Shown: in pieces, positions 42,155 through 50,945 of the stretch
Numbering within the stretch: position 1 is the stretch's first letter
Layout of the letters: each line of letters begins with the position of its first letter
Source of the DNA: Nocardia bovistercoris
Lineage (GTDB): Bacteria > Actinomycetota > Actinomycetes > Mycobacteriales > Mycobacteriaceae
Direction of reading: 5' to 3'
DNA length: 64,000 nt
Assembly: GCF_015674855.1 (NCBI RefSeq)
Contig: NZ_JADMLG010000009.1
Location: 273,541 to 337,540 of the forward strand
Notes under the pieces: model-generated
The model's database searches: none
The model's input: the letters and a program-made list of their open reading frames with translations, nothing else
Told to the model about the DNA's origin: nothing
Made by a program: the position numbers and the translations under genes

Positions 42155-45100
42155 TCAGTCGACTCCGATCACTGCTAGCGGGGTTCCCGGTTCCACTTTC
42201 GCGCCGGGCGCGGTGAGCACCCGGAGAACTGTGCCCGCGCCCGGACTGTGCACCGGCAGTTCCAATTTCATCGCCTCGAGGATCGCGACCGGCGCACCCG
42301 CGTCGAGTCGCTGGCCCTCCTCGATCTCCACGCGCCACACATTGCCGATCATCGGCGCGGTGACCACGGTCGCGTCCGCGGGCAGCCCGGCCAGCGGGTC
42401 CGCATCGACCGCCGCGACGGCCGCCGCGACCGCGCCGCGTTCGAATTCGCCCGCCGCGAGCCACGCCTGCTTCTCCGCTTCGAACGCCGCGGCTTGCGCG
42501 GATTCGAACGCGGCGATGGAATCGGCGTGTTCGGCGAGCATGCGCCGGTGATCGGCGAGGGCGAAGACGCCCGCCCCGATCTCGGCGTCGAACCGGCTGG
42601 CCCGCGCGGCCGCCCGGAATTCGAGCAGTTCCTCCGGGGTGCACGGCTCCCACACGATCCGGTCGAAGAAGCGGAACAGCCACGGCGTGCCCGGCTCGAA
42701 CGGCGCGGACTGGCGGTAACTCGACCAGATCGGTACGGTCCGCCCGATCAGCTGGTACCCGCCGGGCGAGGCCATCCCGTAGACGCACAGGTACTTTCCG
42801 CCGATACCGACCGCGTCGGACGGCGTCCACGTGCGCGCCGGATTGTATTTGGTGGTCACCAGGCGATGGCGCGGGTCGAGCGGAACCGCGAGCGGCGCGC
42901 CCAGGTACACGTCACCGAGCCCGAGAACCAGATACTCGGCGTCGAAAACCGCCGCGCGCACCTGCTCGACACTGTCGAGTCCGTTGATGCGCCTGATGAA
43001 TTCGGTATTCGACGGCAACCACGGGGCGGTGTCGCGCACACCGCTGCGATAACGGTCGATGGCTTCGGCTATGGACGGATCGTCGAAGGACAGCGGAAGT
43101 CGCACGGTGCGACTCGGCACGACCAGGTCGTTGGTCGCCGGAAGTTCGGACTCCAGTTCCCGCAGCGCACCTACGAGTTTCCGCTGGGAGAGGACCTGGG
43201 GATCGATGTGGATATGTAGCGACCGCACACCCGGCGTCACATCGACGATACCGGGTAGACCGGTCGCGGCGAGCGCTTCGGTCAGTGCGTGCACCCGCAT
43301 CCGCAGACCGAGGTCCAGCACCATCTCGCCGTACTCGACCAGCACGTTGTCGTCACCGCCGCGCAGATACACCGCCTCGGGCCGGTCCGCGCCCGCCTCG
43401 ACGCCGCCGAGAACACCGCGGTCGTCGAGGATTCCGGCGCGAAACCTCCGATGTGCTCCGGAATCGCCGCGCACCACCGAGTTCGCCGTATGCGTCCGGG
43501 CATCGTGCTCTCGGTCGGTGTGATCACCGCTGATGTCGGGACCGTTGGTCGAAGATTCGCTGTCCGCGTCGGTAGCGTCGCGTTCGCCGAAGATCGTCGG
43601 CGCGTGCGGTCCCGTGTGAAACTCGCGGGCGCTCGCGAGTGCCTCGGAGACCGAATCCCGGCCGCGCGCTTCCGAATCGCGCAAGAGCTCGGCCTCGGCA
43701 TCGGTGACCGGAACGAATCGCACCGTGTCACCGGGGCGCAGTTGCCCCAGTTTCCATCGGTGCGCGGAGATCACCGTGAGCGGGCACGCGAATCCGCCGA
43801 GGCTCGGACCGTCCGGGCCGAGCAGGATCGGAGTGTCCCCGGAGACGTTCAAAGTCCCTACGCTGTAAGGATTGTCGTGCAGATTCGACGGATGCAGACC
43901 GGCGTCGCCGCCGTCGGTGCGCGACCACGTCGGTTTCGGCCCTTCGAGACGTATGCCGGTTCTGTTGGCGTGACTGGCGACCCGCCACGGATGTGTACAG
44001 AACTGCGCCATGTCGTCGTCGGTGAAATAGGCGGGCGCGGTCTGCGGGCCGACGCCGACGGCGAGTTCCCAGACATGTCCGAAACTCGGCCGCCGCTTCT
44101 CCGAAATATATTGTTTCGCAGAAAGATTCGGGTCCTGCGCAATATCGAGCACCTCGCCGGTCGCCACCGATTTCCCGGTGACGCCGCCGAATCCGCCGAG
44201 GGTGAACGTGGACGCGCTGCCCTGGTAGTGCGGCGCGTCGATACCGCCGCGCACCGCGACATAGGTCCGCAGCCCGGCATCGACAGGCATGCCGATGTCG
44301 AGCACCGCCCCGGCGGGCACGCTGACCGGCTCCCACATCGCGACCGGCGCGTCGTCCACCGTGACCGGCGTCGGCGCGCCTGTCACGCAGATCGTCGCCG
44401 GTCGGGCGAACCGCAGCCGGGGTCCGTGCAGGGTGCATTCGAGCGCGGGCGCCGACGCCGGATTGCCGACCGCCTCGTTGGCGAGCAGGAAGGACAGGTC
44501 GTCCATCGGTCCGGAAGGCGGTATCCCGACCCGCCACAAGCCGATTCGACCCGGATGGTCCTGAATTGTCGTCATGGTTCCGCCGCGAAGGACATCGATG
44601 CGGTCCTCGACGGGTGCGATGTCGGCCAGCGTGGTGGTCAGATGCGCCGCGTCCAGCACCGTCGGATCGGTCGCCGCCGCGCGCAGTTGCGCGAGATTCG
44701 TGCGCACGCCGTGTATCCCGGTGCGCGCCAACGCATTCGAGAGATCGGCGAACGCACCGGCCCGCGTTGAGTGCGTGGTGATCACCTTCGCCAGCAGTGG
44801 GTCGTAGTACGGGCTGACCTCGGCGCCGGTGCGCACCCAGGTGTCCACCCTGGCGTTCTCGGGGAACCGCGCGGCCGTGATCAGACCCGCGCTCGGCCGG
44901 TGATCGTGCGCCGGATCCTCCGCGTACACGCGCGCCTCCACAGCCCATCCGGTGATCGCGGGACCGGATTCGGGCAGTTCGTCGAGCATCGAACTGTCAC
45001 CGCCCGCCAGGCGCAGCATCCACTCGACGAGATCGACCCCGGTGACCGCCTCGGTCACCGGATGTTCCACCTGCAGCCGCGTGTTCATCTCCAGGAAAGA

Positions 45101-45955
45101 GGCCGTACCGCGATCGACGTCGTAGACGAATTCCACGGTGCCCGCCGACCGGTAGTCGACCGAGCGCGCGAGTTCGCGCGAACACGCCACGAGACGCTCG
45201 GTGAGTTCCGAGGTCAGACCCGGCGCGGGCGCCTCTTCGAGCACCTTCTGATTGCGCCGCTGCAAGGAACAGTCGCGGGTGCCGAGCCCGACGACGCGAC
45301 CGCGCCCGTCGCCGAACACCTGCACTTCGACGTGCCGGGCGCGCGCGACGAACCGTTCCAGGAAAACGCCCGAGGAGGAGAAATTCGCCGCCGCGAGCCG
45401 CTGCACCTGCAGAAACGCCGTGCGCAATTCGTCGGCGTCGAAACAGGACCGCATTCCGATACCGCCACCGCCGCCGACCGCTTTCACCATGACCGGGAAC
45501 CCGATTTGTTCCGCCTCCGCCACGGCGTGCTCGACCGATTCCAGCAGGCCGCTGCCGGGAATCAGCGGCGCCCCGACCGCCGTCGCGGCCTCGCGCGCGG
45601 TGTGCTTGTCGCCGAAAACCCGCAACTGGTCGGGCGTCGGCCCGACGAAAGTGATGCCCGCGGCGGCCACCTCGGCGGCAAATTCCGCATTCTCCGAAAG
45701 GAATCCGTAACCGGGATGGATCGCGCCCGCGCCGCTCGCGAGCGCGGCCTCGATCACCCGGTCGGCGCGCAGATAGGACTGCGCGGCCGCCGCCGGACCG
45801 AGCGCTGTCGCGGAATCGGCGAATTCCACGTGCGCGGCGCCCGCGTCCGCCTCCGAATACACGGCCACCGTCTTCAGCCCGAGTTCGCGCGCGGTGCGCA
45901 TGATCCGGCAGGCGATCTCGCCGCGATTGGCGACGAGAACGGTATCGAAATCCAC
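42155..45955 (-). CDS. uca: Urea carboxylase
   Basis: A biotin enzyme that makes allophanate from urea, bicarbonate and ATP. The 1266 residues hold the biotin carboxylase domain (MDFDTVLVANRGEIACRIMR start; VMVKAVGGGGGIGMR ATP loop), the carboxyltransferase half (KipA/KipI-like, GRIGLWRVGIPPSGPMDDLS), and a C-terminal biotin carrier domain with EAMKLE, biotinyl Lys1230. A low-complexity acidic insert at about 760-840 separates the two Kip-like parts. The start is GTG at 45955. The usual urea-carboxylase-associated proteins and permease are not adjacent. Confidence 0.95.
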   Translation of the reverse strand: MDFDTVLVANRGEIACRIMRTARELGLKTVAVYSEADAGAAHVEFADSATALGPAAAAQSYLRADRVIEAALASGAGAIHPGYGFLSENAEFAAEVAAAGITFVGPTPDQLRVFGDKHTAREAATAVGAPLIPGSGLLESVEHAVAEAEQIGFPVMVKAVGGGGGIGMRSCFDADELRTAFLQVQRLAAANFSSSGVFLERFVARARHVEVQVFGDGRGRVVGLGTRDCSLQRRNQKVLEEAPAPGLTSELTERLVACSRELARSVDYRSAGTVEFVYDVDRGTASFLEMNTRLQVEHPVTEAVTGVDLVEWMLRLAGGDSSMLDELPESGPAITGWAVEARVYAEDPAHDHRPSAGLITAARFPENARVDTWVRTGAEVSPYYDPLLAKVITTHSTRAGAFADLSNALARTGIHGVRTNLAQLRAAATDPTVLDAAHLTTTLADIAPVEDRIDVLRGGTMTTIQDHPGRIGLWRVGIPPSGPMDDLSFLLANEAVGNPASAPALECTLHGPRLRFARPATICVTGAPTPVTVDDAPVAMWEPVSVPAGAVLDIGMPVDAGLRTYVAVRGGIDAPHYQGSASTFTLGGFGGVTGKSVATGEVLDIAQDPNLSAKQYISEKRRPSFGHVWELAVGVGPQTAPAYFTDDDMAQFCTHPWRVASHANRTGIRLEGPKPTWSRTDGGDAGLHPSNLHDNPYSVGTLNVSGDTPILLGPDGPSLGGFACPLTVISAHRWKLGQLRPGDTVRFVPVTDAEAELLRDSEARGRDSVSEALASAREFHTGPHAPTIFGERDATDADSESSTNGPDISGDHTDREHDARTHTANSVVRGDSGAHRRFRAGILDDRGVLGGVEAGADRPEAVYLRGGDDNVLVEYGEMVLDLGLRMRVHALTEALAATGLPGIVDVTPGVRSLHIHIDPQVLSQRKLVGALRELESELPATNDLVVPSRTVRLPLSFDDPSIAEAIDRYRSGVRDTAPWLPSNTEFIRRINGLDSVEQVRAAVFDAEYLVLGLGDVYLGAPLAVPLDPRHRLVTTKYNPARTWTPSDAVGIGGKYLCVYGMASPGGYQLIGRTVPIWSSYRQSAPFEPGTPWLFRFFDRIVWEPCTPEELLEFRAAARASRFDAEIGAGVFALADHRRMLAEHADSIAAFESAQAAAFEAEKQAWLAAGEFERGAVAAAVAAVDADPLAGLPADATVVTAPMIGNVWRVEIEEGQRLDAGAPVAILEAMKLELPVHSPGAGTVLRVLTAPGAKVEPGTPLAVIGVD

Positions 45956-45963
45956 CGCGACCC

Positions 45964-46671
45964 CTAGTCGGTCGCCAGCGACATGGCGGTGATCGCGCGC
46001 GTCACCCGGTCGAGCACGACATCCAGCGATTCCCCGATATGGGTGTGCAGCAGCCGGAACGCCAGCCGCAGATCGTCGGCGAGTACCGCCTCCAGAATCC
46101 CGAGATGTTCGGTGATGGTGGTCTCGATTCGATTGTTGACCATGAAGTCGTACATGCGCACGTGCCGGATCCGCGAATTCACCGCCCGTAACGAGCGCAC
46201 CAGTTCCGCGTTTCCGGCGGCGGTGAGCAGCGTGACGTGGAATTCCTCGTCGCGCACCACGAATCCCGGTTCCTGTTCGGGCGGGTCGGCTTGCAGCGCG
46301 AGCCAGCTGTCGCGTTCGGCCTCGAGCAGGGCGCGGTCGTGGGTCACCGACGGATTGTCGATGGCGCGTTGGATACCGCCGAGTTCGAGGGTGATGCGCA
46401 GTTCGTAGAGGTCGCGGATCAGCGGGATGCTCGGCCTTACCGGACTGAATCCGTAATCCTCGCGGCGCAGCAGGCCGTCCGAGCAGAGCACGGTCAGCGC
46501 CTCGCGGATCGGTGTCCGAGAAATGCCGAATCGCGCCGATAATTTCGGCTCGGTGAGGCGTTCACCGAATTTGATGTCCCCGTTCATCAATTCGGCGCGT
46601 AACGTCGTATAGACGACGTCACGCAACGGCCGTCCCGCAGCATCGGCCAATGTGGCCACCCGTGTCGACAT
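45964..46671 (-). CDS. GntR-family (FCD) regulator of urea carboxylase genes
   Basis: A 235-residue regulator. The winged helix is at 15-80 (RDVVYTTLRAELMNGDIKFG; LSARFGISRTPIREALTVL). The C-terminal FCD domain (DLYELRITLELGGIQRAID, EEFHVTLLTAAGN, HLGILEAVLADDLRLAF) binds a small acid with a metal. Its stop lies eight bases before uca, so it is the first gene of the operon and probably controls it. Just upstream of the ATG at 46671 is the palindrome GCGTGTATACGC (46672-46683), a plausible autoregulatory site. Confidence 0.92.
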   Translation of the reverse strand: MSTRVATLADAAGRPLRDVVYTTLRAELMNGDIKFGERLTEPKLSARFGISRTPIREALTVLCSDGLLRREDYGFSPVRPSIPLIRDLYELRITLELGGIQRAIDNPSVTHDRALLEAERDSWLALQADPPEQEPGFVVRDEEFHVTLLTAAGNAELVRSLRAVNSRIRHVRMYDFMVNNRIETTITEHLGILEAVLADDLRLAFRLLHTHIGESLDVVLDRVTRAITAMSLATD

Positions 46672-46683
46672 GCGTGTATACGC
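46672..46683. promoter_or_regulatory. Palindrome at the GntR gene start
   Basis: GCGTGTATACGC, with 10 of 12 bases palindromic, directly abuts the ATG. GTATAC-centred sites are common for FCD GntR proteins. Confidence 0.4.
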
Positions 46684-47022
46684 TATGGACCTCGTGTTTC
46701 CGGCAGATGACGGCAGATTAGCGGATCGTAAGACTCTGCTCACCGGGGATCGCCGTCCGCATTGCCCGCACACCGAGAATTTGCCACGAAACCGCCGACT
46801 CGTCACCGACTTCACCGATGGCCGTCGAATTCCGGGAGCACACTGCAACAGCTGGCAACACCCTGGCGTCATTAACCGACACAAAACGGCCTCAGGCTGA
46901 TGACAGCCCCGGCGCCGGGCGATGCCGTCACCCCTCAGCGGCACACCGCCCGACCAGGACGTCGGTCGGTGGCGTGAGCCCCCGGCGCCGGGAGCTCAAT
47001 ACCCGGCCTCCTGGAGGTAGCG
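46684..47022. other. Intergenic region with twin 12-bp palindromes
   Basis: About 340 bases between divergent genes. It holds two copies of CCCGGCGCCGGG (46908-46919 and 46981-46992), with an imperfect stem between them, and a GGAGG ribosome site for the next gene. No gene was found. Confidence 0.6.
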
Positions 47023-47307
47023 ATGGAAATGTTCGTCCTGATCGGATTGCTGGCGTTGATATCCGGCTTGCTAGCCGTGATCGCCGGGACCGTGTGGTGG
47101 CCGATTCCCTCGCACGCCGACGACGGTGCGGAACTGGTCGCCGAAATGTGGCCGACAGGCTGGCCGCACGAAGCGCCCGAACGTCCGTTCACCCTGTTCG
47201 AGGCCAGGCAGGCGATGCGCAGACACCGCCCGTGCCATGTCGAGCGCTGCGCCCGCAAAGCCGCGGCCACGCGCGCACTGCGCGCCGCCGGATATCCCGC
47301 GGAATGA
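47023..47307 (+). CDS. Small single-span membrane protein, uncharacterised
   Basis: A 94-residue protein. Residues 4-24 are one hydrophobic span (FVLIGLLALISGLLAVIAG), then WWPIP and a basic soluble tail with two Cys (HRPCHVERCARKAAATR). The ATG at 47023 follows GGAGG by five bases, so translation is well supported. It has no match I can name. It might share a promoter with the GNAT gene 37 bases downstream. Confidence 0.7.
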   Translation: MEMFVLIGLLALISGLLAVIAGTVWWPIPSHADDGAELVAEMWPTGWPHEAPERPFTLFEARQAMRRHRPCHVERCARKAAATRALRAAGYPAE

Positions 47308-47344
47308 ACGAGAGCGGATTCGGGTGCGCCCGAATCCCGCGCGC

Positions 47345-48181
47345 ATGGTGCAATTCCTGTCCGTGAGTTCCGGTAATCAATACGCACCCGAGGATCTGAC
47401 GGCCCGCATGGAGGCCAATCTCGCCGAACACGCATGTCACCTGCATGCGGGCGTTCCCGGGGCGAGCGTCGTCGTCGAACCCGACCTGGTGATCGCGGAC
47501 AGCGGCCTCGCCGACGACACCTTCAATATCGTCGCGGCCACCCGTTTCACCTCCGACACCGCGCCCGCCCGCATCGCGGTAACCCTCGCGCACCTGACCG
47601 AGGTGCCGCGCCCGTTCTCCTGGTGGGTCGGCCCCGCCTCGACACCGACCGACCTGGGGTCCCGACTCGCGCGCGCGGGCCTCACCGAATCCGAACCGGA
47701 AGCGGGCATGTGGATCCCGCTGACCGACGACATCGCCGACATCGCCGCACCCGAACTCGACGGACTCCTGATCGAGCCGGTGACCACCGCCGAACAGCTC
47801 GCCGACTACGCCGCGATCCTCGCCTCGAACTGGAACCCGGCCGCCGTCACGGTCACCGACTTCTACGCCGCCGCCGCACCCGAAGCCCTCGCCCCCGACT
47901 GCCCCGCCCGCTACCTGCTCGGCACCGTCGACGGTCACGCCGTCTGCACCGCCGAAGTGTTCCTGCACGCGGGCGTCGCGGGCCTGTACAACATCTGCAC
48001 CCGCCCCAGCCACCGCCGCCGCGGTCACGGCGCCGCGATCACCGTCGCCGCCCTGCGCGCCGCCCGGTCCGCCGGTTACGACCTCGCGGTACTCCAGGCA
48101 TCCGAAGAGGGCGAACCGGTCTACCGCGCCCTGGGTTTCCGGCCGGTCGGAGACTTCGTCGAGTACTCCATCGCACCCTGA
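47345..48181 (+). CDS. GNAT-family N-acetyltransferase
   Basis: A 278-residue acetyltransferase. The acetyl-CoA loop is in ICTRPSHRRRGHGAAITVAA (R-x-x-R-R-x-G-x-G/A) near 220, and the closing EEGEPVYRALGFRPVGDFVE is typical. The N-terminal half may be a degenerate second GNAT domain. Substrate unknown. The ATG at 47345 lacks a strong ribosome site, and a GTG 21 bases earlier is possible. It is followed by an alpha/beta hydrolase on the same strand. Confidence 0.85.
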   Translation: MVQFLSVSSGNQYAPEDLTARMEANLAEHACHLHAGVPGASVVVEPDLVIADSGLADDTFNIVAATRFTSDTAPARIAVTLAHLTEVPRPFSWWVGPASTPTDLGSRLARAGLTESEPEAGMWIPLTDDIADIAAPELDGLLIEPVTTAEQLADYAAILASNWNPAAVTVTDFYAAAAPEALAPDCPARYLLGTVDGHAVCTAEVFLHAGVAGLYNICTRPSHRRRGHGAAITVAALRAARSAGYDLAVLQASEEGEPVYRALGFRPVGDFVEYSIAP

Positions 48182-48264
48182 ACCGCGTCGTCAGGTCTTA
48201 CTGTTTTCGCCGTACCGCATTCATGAGGACATCACAGGTTTCGATCGTCTGCTTCACTGAACAC

Positions 48265-49086
48265 GTGCCTTCCTACACCAGCGCCACCACGATCCGCACC
48301 CTCGACGGTTTGCGCTTGGCGGGCACGGTCGTTGCCACCGACGGTCCGCCGAACTCCGCTGCCCTGATCGTCTGCGGCGGCGCCGTGACCAGCGAAGAAG
48401 GCGGCTTCTACGCGCGCCTCGCGGCGGGGCTCGGCGGCGCGGGCATCGCGTCGCTGCGCTACGACCTACGCGGCTACGGGGAAAGCGAGGGCCTGCGCGA
48501 GGAATCCGCCCTCACCGCCCATCTCAACGACATCCGGGTAGCCCGCGCCCACCTGGTCGCCGCCACCGGCGTCTCCGTGGTCCACCTCGTCGGCACGGGT
48601 TTCGGCGGTGGCCTTGCCGCGTTCTACGCCGCCAAACGCCCACTCGAACTGACCCGCCTCGCCCTGCTGAACCCCCTGCTCGACTACAAGGGCCTCTACA
48701 TCGAACAGAACCCGTCCTGGCACGGCGACTTCCTCGCCGACCACAAGGCCTCCGAACTGTCCGAGCACGGCTACCTCGACCACACCCCCGACGACTCCCA
48801 CAGCCGCCCCTTCCTCAACGAACTCTTCTGGATCCAACCCCAAGAGGTGATTCCCGAAGTCCGCACCCCAACCCTCTTGGTCCACGGCACCATGGACACC
48901 TCGATCCCCATCCACACCACGAGAACCGCCGCCGAAAATTTCCGAACCCCCCATCGCCTCGTCGAAATAGACGGCGCCGACCACGGTTTCGCCATCCCCT
49001 CCGACCCCCAATTCCTCGACCCCCAAACCCGAAAGTGGCAAGCCTTCGTAATCCGAGCAGTCCGGGACTGGTTCACCAACCCCTGA
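48265..49086 (+). CDS. Alpha/beta-hydrolase-fold protein lacking the nucleophile
   Basis: A 273-residue S33-type fold: SLRYDLRGYGESEG, then the elbow VHLVGTGFGGGLAAFYAA, then HGTMDTSIPI with Asp211 and GADHGF with His240. Related proteins read GxSFGG at the elbow; here Gly112 stands where the Ser should be. The Asp and His are kept. The GTG at 48265 was chosen from family alignment; an ATG at 48223 would add 14 poorly coded residues. Neither has a clear ribosome site. It may be inactive or use a different chemistry. Confidence 0.8.
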   Translation: MPSYTSATTIRTLDGLRLAGTVVATDGPPNSAALIVCGGAVTSEEGGFYARLAAGLGGAGIASLRYDLRGYGESEGLREESALTAHLNDIRVARAHLVAATGVSVVHLVGTGFGGGLAAFYAAKRPLELTRLALLNPLLDYKGLYIEQNPSWHGDFLADHKASELSEHGYLDHTPDDSHSRPFLNELFWIQPQEVIPEVRTPTLLVHGTMDTSIPIHTTRTAAENFRTPHRLVEIDGADHGFAIPSDPQFLDPQTRKWQAFVIRAVRDWFTNP

Positions 49087-49102
49087 CCCTCGGGTGGAGG
49101 AC

Positions 49103-49144
49103 AAAAAAAGAGACCCTGACCGGCTGAACCGATCAGGGCCTCTT
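49103..49144 (-). terminator. Intrinsic terminator of tRNA-Pro
   Basis: AGAG-A-CCCTGA and TCAGGG-C-CTCT pair around a short loop; on the minus strand the stem is followed by seven T. It lies 21 bases past the tRNA. Confidence 0.9.
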
Positions 49145-49163
49145 ACTGTGTCTCGACCAACAC

Positions 49164-49238
<75 letters not shown>

Positions 49239-49299
49239 TGAAGCGAACCTGAAGTAGCTTACAACAGGGAAGGGGTGGACGTTAAACCGGCAGGTCAGG

Positions 49300-50796
49300 C
49301 TAGCTTTCGTGGGGGCGGATGCTGGTGAATATGCGGCGGGCGGTTTCGGGGTCGACGGCGGCGGGGACGCCGGTGTCGGCGGCTATGACCATGATGAAGT
49401 TGCCGGTGTCGGTAGGGGTGGCGAAGGTGTAGACGGTGTACCGGGTGGCGCAGCCGGGTTTGGCGTTGCCGATGGCGCCTCGGGTTTCCACGAAGGCGCC
49501 GTGCTGGTTGCCGTCGATGGAGTCGAGGGGTTCGGGTGGGCCGGGGGTGGCGCCCGCGGGGGAGTCGGGGTAAGCGGCTCTTGCGGTGCGGATTCCGAGT
49601 TCGGCCGCGGCCGCGGCGGAGTCGGGGATGTCGGCGCCGGTGAGGAAGGCGATGCTGCGGGTGGATCCGGGGCAGTAGTTCTTGCCCTCGAAGGTGTAGC
49701 CCTTGCCGCCGACCGCGTTGGGCGGTACGCCGACACCGCCGGTGCGTGTGGAGTCGGCGACCGTCCATTCCCAGGGGACGTCGTAGGCGGCGCCGCTGTC
49801 GGGGGCGACCACGACCTGGTAGCCGGGGATCAGAGGTGTTTCGGTGCTGCGCGCGGCGGGGGCTTTCGGGACGATCTGGCGTTCCGAGGTCGTCAGTGCG
49901 CTCACCATCGACGGTTCGTCCTCGCCTGCCGCCTCCGCGCCGGTATCCGCCACCACGGCGACGGTCGCGCCTGCCGTGAGGACGAGTGCCGCCAGTCCGG
50001 CGCCGATCCAGAGCCGGGTGTTGCGATTGCGTCGGGCGGGAGCCAGGCCGGCGAATCCGCCTGCGAAGTACCGGTCGAAACTGTTGATGTGGTAACCCGG
50101 CGGGTACGGGTTCGATGGGGGCGTCGTGGCTCCGTTCGGATGCCATCCGGCAGCGGTGCCCGAATTCGCCGCATTAACCGCCTTCGGGGCCGCGCCTCGC
50201 GGTTCCCCGGGATACGGCTGCCAATCGGTCCCGGGCCGAGTATCCGGCGCGTTCTCGGCGGGCGTCGGATGACCGGCCCACGCTCGGTCGACGCCCGAAG
50301 TCGGAGCGGGGAGCGTCAAGGTTCCGGCGCGGTGTGGCGATGCGCCAGGCGGAAACTGCCGCGCCGCCAGTGGTGTCTCGTCGAAGGTCCGAGCCGTACG
50401 ATCACGCGGCGAATTCCGGTCTCTCTCCGGCCCGTTCGACCCCGGGGCGGACGAAGTATCCGACCGTCCCGCGCGATGGCTCGGTGTGGGAGCGCCGAAC
50501 GGCGAATCACCACCCCGAACCGGGCCGTCGAACGAGTCGACAGATCGCGGTCCGGATGGGGCGCAGTGCACCGGGGCGCCGAACGGACTGTCGGCGTGCA
50601 CATTCGAGACATCCCGCGGTGGCGCGGTTGCACCGGCGTCCGCGAACGCACCCGACCGACCTGTCGAATCCCGCCCGCCCGCAACCGATTCCGCGCTATC
50701 CGGAGCGCCCGTGGATCCCGGCGCGCCCGACCTCGCCGCGAACTGTTCTCCCGGAGCGCCGAAATCCGAACCGCCGCGCTCGAATTCGCCCCTCAT
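49300..50796 (-). CDS. Pro/Ser-rich membrane protein with C-terminal DUF8017-like domain
   Basis: About 498 residues. The first 240 are disordered and rich in Pro, Ser, Gly and Asp. One membrane span (LWIGAGLAALVLTAGATVAV) is near 260, so the C-terminal 220 residues lie outside the cell. That part (YQVVVAPDSGAAYDVPWEWT; YCPGSTRSIAFLTG; CATRYTVYTF) has two Cys and looks like the DUF8017 domain of Nocardia and relatives. Starts are uncertain: the ATG at 50796 follows GGGGCGG; the frame opens at 50823. Function unknown. Confidence 0.8.
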   Translation of the reverse strand: MRGEFERGGSDFGAPGEQFAARSGAPGSTGAPDSAESVAGGRDSTGRSGAFADAGATAPPRDVSNVHADSPFGAPVHCAPSGPRSVDSFDGPVRGGDSPFGAPTPSHRAGRSDTSSAPGSNGPERDRNSPRDRTARTFDETPLAARQFPPGASPHRAGTLTLPAPTSGVDRAWAGHPTPAENAPDTRPGTDWQPYPGEPRGAAPKAVNAANSGTAAGWHPNGATTPPSNPYPPGYHINSFDRYFAGGFAGLAPARRNRNTRLWIGAGLAALVLTAGATVAVVADTGAEAAGEDEPSMVSALTTSERQIVPKAPAARSTETPLIPGYQVVVAPDSGAAYDVPWEWTVADSTRTGGVGVPPNAVGGKGYTFEGKNYCPGSTRSIAFLTGADIPDSAAAAAELGIRTARAAYPDSPAGATPGPPEPLDSIDGNQHGAFVETRGAIGNAKPGCATRYTVYTFATPTDTGNFIMVIAADTGVPAAVDPETARRIFTSIRPHES

Positions 50797-50945
50797 ATCG
50801 CCGCCCCGCGATTCGTAGCCCACCTACTCGCCGACAGCACTCTGTGCGCACTCACGTAGTCGTCCCCTGCCCTGACATCGAGTCTCGGCACGCGACCCTA
50901 CCGGGTGCCCCCGCGGCCGTGCTCGCCGGCACGGCCGTCAACGGT

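Noticed and set aside
49309..50859. A 516-residue plus-strand frame over the DUF8017-like gene
   Set aside because: The minus-strand gene has a membrane span and recognisable C-terminal domain; this frame is its mirror.
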